Positions 1 to 5,845 are shown, counted from the stretch's first letter. The stretch is 5,891 nt of DNA from an uncultured Frankineae bacterium (GCA_902805805.1 CADCUE010000023.1:1-5891); one strand, 5' to 3'. Numbers and translations: made by a program. Notes: generated by a model from the sequence alone, not told the origin.

Positions 1-649
1 CGGAGCGCGCCACGGCAGCGGGGTCGGCGCCGATCGCCGGCGCGGGCGCGTGCAGCGCGAGATCGGGCAGGGAGAGCGGGGCGTCCAGCTCGGCCTCCTG
101 CACGCCGGCGTCCAGCGACACGTAGACGGGTCCGCGGGGCGCCGAGAGGGCGCGCTGCCGGGCGCGGACCACGTCGGCCACCGACGCCGCCGGCGTGGCC
201 GGCTCGGCGTCCCAGACCACGTAGTCGCGGACCAGCTGAGCCTGCGTCGTGGCCGAGTGCGTCCAGTCCACCGGCCGCCGCTGCGCCGGGTCGGCCGGTC
301 CGCTGCCCCCGAGCACCAGCACCGGTGTGCGGTCGCAGAACGCGTCGTACACGGCCATCGAGGCGTGCATCAGCCCGACGAGGTCGTGCACGGCGGCGAC
401 CGCGAGCCCACCGGTCGCCTTGGCGTAGCCGTGCGCCAGCGAGACCGCGATCTCCTCGTGCAGGCACAGCAGGAGCTGGGGGTCGCGGTTGCCGCCGTGG
501 TTGACCAGCGAGTCGTGCAGCCCGCGGAAGCTCGATCCGGGGTTCAGCGGGACGTACCGCACGCCCACGGCGCGCAGGAGGTCGACCACGGCGTCGCTGC
601 CGTACGCCGGTCCTCCCGCCGCGCCCGCGACCGGCAGCTCGACCGTCAC
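1..649 (-). CDS. Thiamine-diphosphate-dependent enzyme, N-terminal part (acetolactate synthase / benzoylformate decarboxylase superfamily), partial
   Basis: The gene starts with GTG at 649 and runs off the left edge after 216 codons, with no stop. I translated it directly because it is open-ended. The visible part is the ThDP PYR domain plus the beginning of the middle domain. An NPGSSF motif lies near residues 36-41. LHEEIAVSLAHGYAKATG at 63-80 matches the family's HE..A...GYA..TG block, with Glu65 as the expected cofactor-activating glutamate. DRTPVLVLGG at 106-115 matches the family's DR-P-V-V strand, and RGPVYVSLD at 172-180 closes the domain. The VHDLVGL segment (87-93) resembles benzoylformate-decarboxylase-like members more than biosynthetic acetolactate synthase. 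Family members usually have about 530-600 residues, so the C-terminal ThDP-binding domain lies outside the window. The start overlaps the ATPase stop as GTGA, with GAGG 7 nt upstream, which suggests translational coupling. Superfamily is secure; substrate is unknown. Confidence 0.88.
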   Translation of the reverse strand, partial: MTVELPVAGAAGGPAYGSDAVVDLLRAVGVRYVPLNPGSSFRGLHDSLVNHGGNRDPQLLLCLHEEIAVSLAHGYAKATGGLAVAAVHDLVGLMHASMAVYDAFCDRTPVLVLGGSGPADPAQRRPVDWTHSATTQAQLVRDYVVWDAEPATPAASVADVVRARQRALSAPRGPVYVSLDAGVQEAELDAPLSLPDLALHAPAPAIGADPAAVARS

Positions 650-1524
650 GCCGCGGCCTCGACCGCGGCCAGCAGGTCGTCGGCGGTGAGCTGCCCGGGG
701 TCGAGGGCGACCTCGAGCCGCGAGGCCAGGGCGGCGAGCACGAGCTTGCGCACCCGGCGCCCGTCCCAGCCGGCGCACCGGACGGCCACCTCGGCGGGCA
801 GCGAGTCGTCCGCGGCCAGCGGGCGCAGCGCCGGCCACAGCGCCGCGAGCTCGTGCAACGACGCCCGCACGATCGCCGCGACGGTCTGCTCGTCCGGCAG
901 CGGCACGTGCAGGACGAGGTCGGCCCGGGACAGGAACGCCTCGTCGATCGCCTCGGGGAAGTTGGTCGTCGTGACGAACAGGACGCCGGGGTGCTGCGTC
1001 GCGACGGCGTCGATGCCGGCGAGAAGGGCGTCGGTGGCCCGGTGGACGTCGACCGGGTTGGTCTCGAACGACGCGGTGGAGCGGCGCACCGCCAGGCTCT
1101 CCACCTCGTCGACGAGCACCACGGTGTGCGGCCGGCGTGCGGCGAGCTCGGGGACGGTGTCCAGCATCAGCCGCGTGATGGCCCGCTGGCTCTCGCCGAG
1201 CATCTCGCTGGGGAAGGCGTGCGGGTCGATCTCGGCGTACGTCGTCGCGCCGTGCGGTGCCAGCGCCCGCGCCGCGGCCTGGGCCAGACCACGGGCCAGC
1301 GTCGTCTTGCCCGTGCCGGGAGGGCCGGCCAGGACGACGAGGCCGTGCGGCAGGCCGGGGAGCGTGGCCAGCCGCCGGCCGTGCCGCAGGGTCAGCAGCG
1401 CCGTCGCCAGCAGTCGCTCCTTGGTGCCGGGTGGCACGAGGATGTGGTCCCACGGGCCGTCGTGGTGGTCGGCGGGCAGGGCGTGCACGGACAGCACGCC
1501 CTGCGGCAGGGCGCTCGCGGGCAC
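646..1524 (-). CDS. AAA+ ATPase, TRIP13/Pch2-like
   Basis: This 292-residue protein has one complete AAA+ module. Walker A is GPPGTGKT (67-74), Walker B is VVLVDE (135-140), sensor 1 is TTTN (185-188), a candidate arginine finger is R200 in SRAD, and sensor 2 lies in GWDGRRVRK (252-260). The extended signatures DEVESL, TTNFPEAIDEAFLSRAD and the G-GR-RK sensor-2 block resemble TRIP13/Pch2, which unfolds HORMA-domain proteins. The short N-terminus (about 60 residues before Walker A) could hold only a small substrate-recognition domain. No transmembrane segment is seen, so it is probably a cytoplasmic hexamer. The GTG start at 1524 follows the bicupin stop by 4 bp and has only a weak Shine-Dalgarno sequence, so reinitiation after the upstream stop is likely. 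No HORMA or CD-NTase gene is nearby, so its client is unknown; the adjacent cupins or ThDP enzyme are candidates by inference. AAA+ identity is certain; the TRIP13 subgroup is likely. Confidence 0.9.
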   Translation of the reverse strand: MPASALPQGVLSVHALPADHHDGPWDHILVPPGTKERLLATALLTLRHGRRLATLPGLPHGLVVLAGPPGTGKTTLARGLAQAAARALAPHGATTYAEIDPHAFPSEMLGESQRAITRLMLDTVPELAARRPHTVVLVDEVESLAVRRSTASFETNPVDVHRATDALLAGIDAVATQHPGVLFVTTTNFPEAIDEAFLSRADLVLHVPLPDEQTVAAIVRASLHELAALWPALRPLAADDSLPAEVAVRCAGWDGRRVRKLVLAALASRLEVALDPGQLTADDLLAAVEAAA

Positions 1525-1528
1525 GCCG

Positions 1529-2599
1529 TCAGGGCCAGGTCGGGCGCTCGAGCGTGGCCGGCCACTCGACGGTCGAGGGATCGCCGGCCTGGGCGTCGCG
1601 GATCTCGTCCGGCGGCTCCTCGAACAGCACCATCGGGTCCATCAGCACGCGCATGGTCTCCAGCAGGCTGTCGAACATGTGGATGCGGACGACCTTGGCC
1701 GTCCTGTCCGGGTCGTCGTTGAAGTGCTGGTGCCACAGGAAGTGGTCGACGACGATGAGGTCGCCCTTCTGCCACGGGTGGTCCTCGCCCTTGTCCGGCT
1801 CGGTGCCGAGGAAGCTGTGCCCCCGGCCCTCGACGACGTACAGCCACGCCTCGCCGGGGTGGCGGTGCATCGACTGGCCACGGCCGGGGCCGAGCTCGAA
1901 CATCGCCATGGTGATGCCGGACGCCTGGTAGCCGATGGCGCGGTCCAGCAGGAACGTCGTGCGGGTCCCCCGCGGGGTGGGCAGCAGCTCGAGCGAGTCC
2001 CAGCGAGTGTGCAGGCGGCCGGAGCGGCGGGCGTCCTGGTCCTTGGCGAGCCGCCGGACGCGACGGGCGTAGGGGTCGTCGCCGTCCATCGGGGGGCTGT
2101 ACGGCGGTCGGGGCGCCAGCTCCTCGGTCGGGGTGTGGCCGGCGTCCTCCTGGAAGGCCATGCCCATCGTCTCGAGCATCGGCTCGCTGGAGAAGCTCAG
2201 GAAGCGCGCGGTCGCGGTCCCCTCGTTGCCGTGACGGTGCCACGCCCACGAGGGCAGGTGCAGCGAGTCGCCGGGACCCCACTCGATGCGCTCGCCGTCG
2301 ATCTCGGTCCAGCCCCAGCCGGCGACGACGAAGAGCATGGCGTCCCAGGAGTGGCGGTGGACCGTCGAGGTGACGCCCGGGTCGATCTCGTGCACGAGGG
2401 CGTCCATCGATCGGGTCGGCCGGTCGGCGTCCGCGCCCACGTACACACCGCGCCGCAGTCCGCGGGCCGTCTCGTGCATCTCGACGTCTCCCACGCGGAC
2501 CACGGTGTTGCGGTACTGCCGCCACTGCTCGAGGAAGTCCGCCCGCCGCTTCTTCTGCACGTGGTAGTGCGTGACGCCGGTGGTCGTCTTCGTCGCCAT
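1529..2599 (-). CDS. Bicupin protein, possible mononuclear-metal dioxygenase
   Basis: This 356-residue protein contains two cupin barrels. In the first, motif 1 is VHRHSWDAMLFVVAG with His81, His83 and Asp86, where the classic motif has Glu; motif 2 is GPGDSLHLPSWAWHRHGN with His121/His123. In the second, motif 1 is MHRHPGEAWLYVVEG with His245, His247 and Glu250; motif 2 ends WHQHFN with His290/His292. The C-terminal barrel therefore keeps a full His-His-Glu-His metal site and the N-terminal one a near-complete set. The layout resembles gentisate 1,2-dioxygenase and related ring-cleavage bicupins, but the sequence alone does not give a substrate. No signal peptide or membrane segment is seen, so it is probably cytoplasmic. 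The ATG start at 2599 has a strong AGGAGG (2612-2607) at 7 nt spacing. It is the first gene of a tight bicupin-ATPase-ThDP operon and has a GntR-type operator just upstream. Confidence 0.88.
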   Translation of the reverse strand: MATKTTTGVTHYHVQKKRRADFLEQWRQYRNTVVRVGDVEMHETARGLRRGVYVGADADRPTRSMDALVHEIDPGVTSTVHRHSWDAMLFVVAGWGWTEIDGERIEWGPGDSLHLPSWAWHRHGNEGTATARFLSFSSEPMLETMGMAFQEDAGHTPTEELAPRPPYSPPMDGDDPYARRVRRLAKDQDARRSGRLHTRWDSLELLPTPRGTRTTFLLDRAIGYQASGITMAMFELGPGRGQSMHRHPGEAWLYVVEGRGHSFLGTEPDKGEDHPWQKGDLIVVDHFLWHQHFNDDPDRTAKVVRIHMFDSLLETMRVLMDPMVLFEEPPDEIRDAQAGDPSTVEWPATLERPTWP

Positions 2600-2606
2600 G
2601 GCTGCG

Positions 2607-2612
2607 CCTCCT
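2607..2612 (-). promoter_or_regulatory. Strong Shine-Dalgarno of the bicupin operon
   Basis: AGGAGG on the minus strand lies 7 nt before the ATG at 2599. It is the best ribosome-binding site in the window and fixes that start. The downstream ATPase gene has a much weaker site. Confidence 0.85.
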
Positions 2613-2618
2613 GACTAA

Positions 2619-2629
2619 TGGTCTGACCA
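2619..2629. promoter_or_regulatory. GntR/FadR-type operator upstream of bicupin operon
   Basis: TGGTCTGACCA is a perfect 11-bp palindrome around 2624. It fits TGGTNNNACCA, the pattern bound by FadR/PdhR-type (FCD-domain) GntR regulators. It begins 19 bp upstream of the bicupin ATG, in the 70-bp gap after eutA, where a bound repressor would block initiation or early elongation. No confident -35/-10 pair could be read here; TTGTGG and TTGCCA are possible -35 hexamers without a convincing -10. The same motif occurs upstream of the other cupin gene, which supports its being a real operator. Confidence 0.72.
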
Positions 2630-2669
2630 AACAACCACAAGCCGAGGGCGCGTGGCAAGGCTCGCACCG

Positions 2670-4232
2670 TCAGGGCCGCGGGTCCGTCGAGAACACCAGC
2701 GACTTGATCGTCACCGGCACCGTGCCGGACGGCCAGCGGACCCGGCCGAGGTCGATGTAGTCGAAGTCGCGCAGGCTCAGCCCGTCGACGACGAGCAGCT
2801 CGGCCGTCACGCCCAGCTCCTCGCGCAGCAGCCGGCCGAGGGTCAGCGCCACGTCGCCGTCGAGCACCACGTAGACCGGCCGGCCCCGCGCGGTGCGCTC
2901 CGCCAGCCCGTCCCGGATGCCCTGCGCGAACGGCAGCAGCCGGCCGTGGCTCGGCAGGCCGCTCCAGGCCATGGCGAGCGCGACGTCGGCGTCGACCGCC
3001 CCCAGCGCAGCGAGGTGCCGGCGGACGGCAGCGGCCACCGACGACGCGTCCACGACCTCGCCGAGGTCGTACTCCGGGCGCAGCACCTGCAGGTTGCGGC
3101 GGGGCAGCAGGGCGTCCGGACTGGTGATGCACCCGGTGTTGCCGCTGAGCTGGACGCTGTACTCGGACGCCCCCAGCGCCGTGGCGCGGATGCACTCACC
3201 GGCGGGGAGCAGGGGGTACGGCAGCGCGCCGGCGTCCACCCTGCGCCGCAGCGCTGCCCCGAGCGCCTGGCCGAGGTCGCCGAAGCGCCGGCTCTCGCGG
3301 TCGTACACGTACTCCGCGACGCCCCCGGAGAACATCACGCCGTCCAGCGGCCCGAGGGTCCCGAGGGGCTCGGTGAGGTGCAGCCCGGCGACGTCCGCCG
3401 GGAGCGGGTCGGCGGTCAGGGCGGCGACGAGCGCGTCCGCCATCGCCTCCGCGACCGCCGTCAGCTCCTCCGGTGCAGCGGTGTCCCCGAGCTCCCAGGC
3501 GAAGCCGGCCCGGGCGGCGTGCCGGCGCCCGGCGGGCTCGAGCCGGACGATCCGGCCGTCGTCCTGCACCACCTGCAGCCGCCCGCCGACGTGCACCGCG
3601 GCGGTGCGCAGGACGCGGCCGCCCTCCACGAGCGCGAGCTTGGTGGTGCCGCCGCCGACGTCGACGTTGAGGATCCGCAGCCCGCGGTCGTACGACGCCT
3701 GAGCCGCCCCGGAGCCGTACGCCGCGAGCATCGCCTCCATGTGGTGACCCGCGGTCGCCGTGACGAGCTCGCCGCCCCGCTCGGCGAGGACACCGGCGAT
3801 CGCCTCGGCGTTGCGCCGCCGCAGCGCCTCACCGGTGAGGATGACGACCCCGGTGTCGACGTCGTCGGGCGAGACCCGCGCCTGCTCGTACGCCCGGTCG
3901 ATGATCGAGCCCAGCGCCGGTGCGTCCACCAGCTCGCCGCCGGCGTACGGCGTCAGGGAGACGGGGGAGCGGTAGGTCGTCTCGCGGCGCACGACGACGT
4001 AGCGGCTGGTCAGGTCCTCGCCGAGGCGCCGCAGGTGCAGCCGGGAGAAGACGACCTGCGTGCCCGACGAGCCGATGTCCATCCCGACGCTGTGCAGCGT
4101 GACGTTGTCCTGCTGCCAGACCGGGTTGTCCTCGAGCGGCCCGACGGCCTCGTCGTCGTGCTCGTGGTCGGAGAGCGGGACGTGCGGCGAGTGCACGGTG
4201 CGCGGGGCGTCGTCGTGCTCGTGGTCGCTCAC
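2670..4232 (-). CDS. eutA: EutA-family protein (ethanolamine ammonia-lyase reactivating factor)
   Basis: This 520-residue protein has an ASKHA-type ATPase fold. EutA restores cobalamin-dependent ethanolamine ammonia-lyase by ATP-driven release of damaged cofactor. The phosphate-1 loop is VGMDIGSSGTQVVFSRL (49-65) and the phosphate-2 region is NVDVGGGTTKLAL (189-201). The adenosine region is GVMFSGGVAEYVY (298-310). Further family signatures are YRSPVSLTPY (87-96), LTGEALRRRNAEA (132-144), TATAGHHMEAM (158-168) and IRATALGASEYSVQLSGN (348-365). The core starts near residue 42, about where E. coli EutA begins, so there is an extra N-terminus of about 40 residues. That extension is His/Asp-rich and carries SDHEHDD twice. 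The GTG start at 4232 has GAGAGG just upstream. No eutB or eutC is in the window, so the client may be elsewhere or may be another B12 enzyme. It probably shares a transcript with the cupin gene 79 bp upstream. Family is secure; ethanolamine as substrate is not. Confidence 0.9.
   Translation of the reverse strand: MSDHEHDDAPRTVHSPHVPLSDHEHDDEAVGPLEDNPVWQQDNVTLHSVGMDIGSSGTQVVFSRLHLRRLGEDLTSRYVVVRRETTYRSPVSLTPYAGGELVDAPALGSIIDRAYEQARVSPDDVDTGVVILTGEALRRRNAEAIAGVLAERGGELVTATAGHHMEAMLAAYGSGAAQASYDRGLRILNVDVGGGTTKLALVEGGRVLRTAAVHVGGRLQVVQDDGRIVRLEPAGRRHAARAGFAWELGDTAAPEELTAVAEAMADALVAALTADPLPADVAGLHLTEPLGTLGPLDGVMFSGGVAEYVYDRESRRFGDLGQALGAALRRRVDAGALPYPLLPAGECIRATALGASEYSVQLSGNTGCITSPDALLPRRNLQVLRPEYDLGEVVDASSVAAAVRRHLAALGAVDADVALAMAWSGLPSHGRLLPFAQGIRDGLAERTARGRPVYVVLDGDVALTLGRLLREELGVTAELLVVDGLSLRDFDYIDLGRVRWPSGTVPVTIKSLVFSTDPRP
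4151..4227 (-). repeat. In-frame direct repeat encoding duplicated SDHEHDD in the EutA N-terminus
   Basis: An identical 20-bp sequence occurs at 4151-4170 and 4208-4227, a period of 57 bp or exactly 19 codons. On the coding strand it encodes the shared D-H-E-H-D-D core at residues 3-8 and 22-27. The 37 bp between the copies do not repeat. This looks like an old tandem duplication of one 19-codon unit, in which the acidic/His core was kept and the rest diverged. Confidence 0.85.
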
Positions 4233-4264
4233 GGGTGCCTCTCGAGAAGGTCCGGCACCGTGCT

Positions 4265-4296
4265 CGCAGGGCCCGCCCGGGTGGACGGACCCTGCG
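4265..4296 (-). terminator. Intercistronic stem-loop between cupin gene and eutA
   Basis: Bases 4287-4296 and 4265-4274 form a 10-bp stem in the minus-strand transcript, with one G-U pair and a 12-nt loop. It starts 15 nt after the cupin stop and ends 32 nt before the eutA start. There is no U-tract, so it may be a weak or partial terminator, or an mRNA-stability element that lowers eutA expression relative to the cupin. The structure is clear; the function is inferred. Confidence 0.5.
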
Positions 4297-4311
4297 GCGA
4301 TCGGGGCGTCG

Positions 4312-5445
4312 TCAGACGGCGACGGTCTCCTGCGGCTTGGGCGGCAGCGTCGGGAGCTCGGCCTCGTAGACCTCGTCCATCTTCGGCGCCATGCCGTGCT
4401 TGGCCAGCGCCTCGCGGAACGTCTCGCGCACCAGGGAGGACTCGTCCGCGTAGTCGATCTGGTCGCCGCCGATGCGCTGGCTGATCCACGCCTTGGGGAC
4501 GCCCTGCGCGTTGCGGACCGAGACGACCTCGTGCTTGAAGGCGAGGTAGCGGGCCGGCTGCGTACCGGTGTTGAAGTGCTGGTGGTACCACATGTTCGGC
4601 GGGACGATCATGCTGCCGGCCTGCCACTCGTAGCGCCGCGGCTCCTCGCCCTCGGGCCACATGAGGCTGTAGCCCTCGCCGGACAGGATGATGACGTGCG
4701 CCCCCGGGCCGTGCCGGTGGCCCTTCTTGTAGGTCGCCGTCGGGAACTGCGAGATGTGGCTGTTCATCGAGCCCTTGGCCATGTTGAAGCGGATGTGCCC
4801 GCCGCCGGCGCCCCGCTCCTTGGCCTCGATCAGCGGCAGGTCGACCGCGTCCGCGACGAAGTTGGTGTCGAGCAGCAGGCCCTTCTGCTCCCCCTTGGGG
4901 GAGAAGTAGTCCGGCTCGCCGGCGAAGCGGTTGGGGAAGTCCTTGGGGGTCCCGAACACGAAGTCGGCGTCGTCGTAGAGGTTGATGATCGGCGGCATGT
5001 TCGTCGACGAGACGAAGCGCGCGGCCTTCTGCCCCGACCCGTTGAAGTGCTGGTGGTGGGCGTTGAGCGGGATCGCGAACAGCGAGCCCGCCGACCACTC
5101 GAAGACCACCTCGGCGCCCGCGTCGTTCCAGACCTTGGTCGAGCCCTGGCCCTCGAGCACGAGGACCATCTCCTCGAACAGCTGGCGCTGCGGGGCCAGC
5201 TGACCGCCGGCCGGGATCTCGCAGACGTAGCAGTCGTTGGAGGTGCGGGTGGCCTCGTGGTTGATGAAGACACCGCGGCCACCGCGCCGCGCCCACGGCT
5301 TGAGCTCGACCGTGCGCAGGTCGGGGACGTAGTGCGCCGCGATGATGTCCAGCCCCTCGGCGGCCACCCAGCGGGTGTAGGGGGAGTCCTTCTCGGTGGC
5401 GAACTTCGCCGCGAGGTGGTCGGCGACGAGGGCGTCCTTGGCCAT
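4312..5445 (-). CDS. Bicupin protein with divergent metal sites
   Basis: I place the start at ATG 5445, giving 377 residues. GGAG lies 6 nt upstream, and the longer frame from 5496 would begin upstream of the -10 element. There are two cupin barrels. The first (about 75-145) has QRQLFEE at 86-92 where the metal-binding HxH should be, but keeps AHHQHFN (129-135) in motif 2. The second (about 235-305) has GHRHGPGAH (242-250) with His243, His245 and His250, the last in place of the usual Glu, and WYHQHFN (286-292) with His288/His290. So the C-terminal site looks like a four-His site and the N-terminal one is probably degraded. A shared HQHFN motif links it to the other bicupin, but they are distant paralogues at most. 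No signal peptide is seen. It is the first gene of the unit upstream of eutA, under a promoter with two operator sites. It may be a dioxygenase, an isomerase or a non-catalytic binding protein. Confidence 0.87.
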   Translation of the reverse strand: MAKDALVADHLAAKFATEKDSPYTRWVAAEGLDIIAAHYVPDLRTVELKPWARRGGRGVFINHEATRTSNDCYVCEIPAGGQLAPQRQLFEEMVLVLEGQGSTKVWNDAGAEVVFEWSAGSLFAIPLNAHHQHFNGSGQKAARFVSSTNMPPIINLYDDADFVFGTPKDFPNRFAGEPDYFSPKGEQKGLLLDTNFVADAVDLPLIEAKERGAGGGHIRFNMAKGSMNSHISQFPTATYKKGHRHGPGAHVIILSGEGYSLMWPEGEEPRRYEWQAGSMIVPPNMWYHQHFNTGTQPARYLAFKHEVVSVRNAQGVPKAWISQRIGGDQIDYADESSLVRETFREALAKHGMAPKMDEVYEAELPTLPPKPQETVAV

Positions 5446-5476
5446 GCTCGGCTCCGATCGAGGGTGGGGCGCGGAT

Positions 5477-5487
5477 TGGTAGGACCA
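5477..5487. promoter_or_regulatory. GntR/FadR-type operator overlapping the cupin -10 element
   Basis: TGGTAGGACCA has perfect TGGT/ACCA arms around a 3-bp centre, the same pattern as the site at 2619-2629. Its arm at 5484-5487 is shared with the predicted -10 hexamer, so binding would block RNA polymerase. Its centre is 19 bp from that of the neighbouring site. Confidence 0.7.
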
Positions 5488-5513
5488 TAAGTCCATCGTC
5501 AGACCACCGTCAA
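5484..5513 (-). promoter_or_regulatory. Predicted housekeeping promoter of cupin-eutA unit
   Basis: On the minus strand TTGACG (5513-5508) is a 5/6 match to the -35 consensus. TATGGT (5489-5484) is a 4/6 match to the -10, with an 18-bp spacer. The predicted transcript would start near 5477 and have a leader of about 30 nt before ATG 5445. One operator lies within the spacer and another overlaps the -10, consistent with repression. Confidence 0.6.
5496..5506. promoter_or_regulatory. Second GntR/FadR-type operator, imperfect, in the promoter spacer
   Basis: The minus strand reads TGGTCTGACGA, a 10/11 match to the perfect palindrome at 2619-2629. It lies between the predicted -35 and -10 of the cupin gene. 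Together with the site at 5477-5487 it suggests two dimers on one promoter. Confidence 0.6.
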
Positions 5514-5558
5514 ACAGCCCCGAGGTGCATCCGCGGAGCAGCCGGGTAGGGCCGCGAC

Positions 5559-5819
5559 ATGCCCACCGTCTACCTGGTCCCTGCCGGTCACGAGTCCGCC
5601 GACGGCGCCGCCTCCGGCGACTACCTGCTGCGCCCTGCGGGCGACGGCCTGTACGAGGTCGGCAAGCAGGACACGGCCTGCACCTGGCTCGGCACCCTGG
5701 CGGCGAGCCTGCTGCCGGCGCTGCCCTCGGTGGAGCAGCCCCGGGAGGCGCCCGAGCAGCAGGCCGTGCTCACCGCCGTGCAGGGCCTCGAGTCGGCGGA
5801 GCACCTGCGCGGCGGCTGA
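5559..5819 (+). CDS. Small hypothetical protein, 86 residues
   Basis: I do not recognise this family. The ATG at 5559 is preceded by TAGGG about 7 nt upstream. Nearly every codon ends in G or C, as in the confirmed genes, which supports real coding; the opposite frame (5804-5499) looks like its shadow and would run through the cupin operators. The product is soluble and mildly acidic, with no signal peptide. LGTLAASLLPALP near residues 44-56 is too short for a membrane span. One Cys (residue 41) and one Trp (43) are present. The first half reads like a small beta-rich domain (TVYLVPAG, DYLLRPAGDGLYEVG) and the second half like a helix. It diverges from the cupin gene with a 113-bp gap between the starts and is probably not part of the pathway. 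No promoter could be read for it with confidence. Confidence 0.65.
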   Translation: MPTVYLVPAGHESADGAASGDYLLRPAGDGLYEVGKQDTACTWLGTLAASLLPALPSVEQPREAPEQQAVLTAVQGLESAEHLRGG

Positions 5820-5820
5820 G

Positions 5821-5844
5821 CACCCGGCCCGGTCGCTGCCGGTG
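5821..5844. terminator. Hairpin between converging genes, candidate bidirectional terminator
   Basis: A 7-bp stem with one bulged C pairs 5821-5828 with 5838-5844 around a 9-nt loop. It begins one base after the small gene's TGA and ends one base before a minus-strand TAG at 5846-5848. There is no T-tract on either side, which is common in high-GC actinobacteria. Position is the main support. Confidence 0.4.
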
Positions 5845-5845
5845 G

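Noticed and set aside
50..2614. A very long open frame on the plus strand (854 codons)
   Set aside because: It runs antisense to three genes with clear domain motifs. Its translation is Arg/Val/His-rich with no domain, as expected for a shadow frame in GC-rich DNA.
2634..2666. Possible terminator after eutA: a 6-bp stem with one G-U pair and a 15-nt loop, followed by a T-rich run
   Set aside because: The stem is short and the loop long, so it is too weak to call as a feature, although it would fit separate transcription of the bicupin operon.
4579..4590. GTGGTACCAC palindrome inside the cupin gene, resembling the operator arms
   Set aside because: The arms lack the 3-bp centre of the operator pattern, and it encodes the conserved Trp-Tyr-His of cupin motif 2.
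2652..5490. Long plus-strand frames opposite eutA and the cupin gene
   Set aside because: They are low-complexity mirror frames without recognisable motifs. The minus strand carries EutA and cupin signatures throughout.
5446..5496. A 17-residue longer start for the first cupin gene (ATG at 5496)
   Set aside because: It would begin upstream of the predicted -10, it has no ribosome-binding site, and the added residues cross an operator. ATG 5445 has GGAG at the right distance.
5499..5804. A minus-strand frame of 101 codons opposite the small gene
   Set aside because: Its composition is Arg/Gly/Gln-rich without motifs, and it ends inside the cupin promoter. The plus-strand frame has better codon use and a ribosome-binding site.
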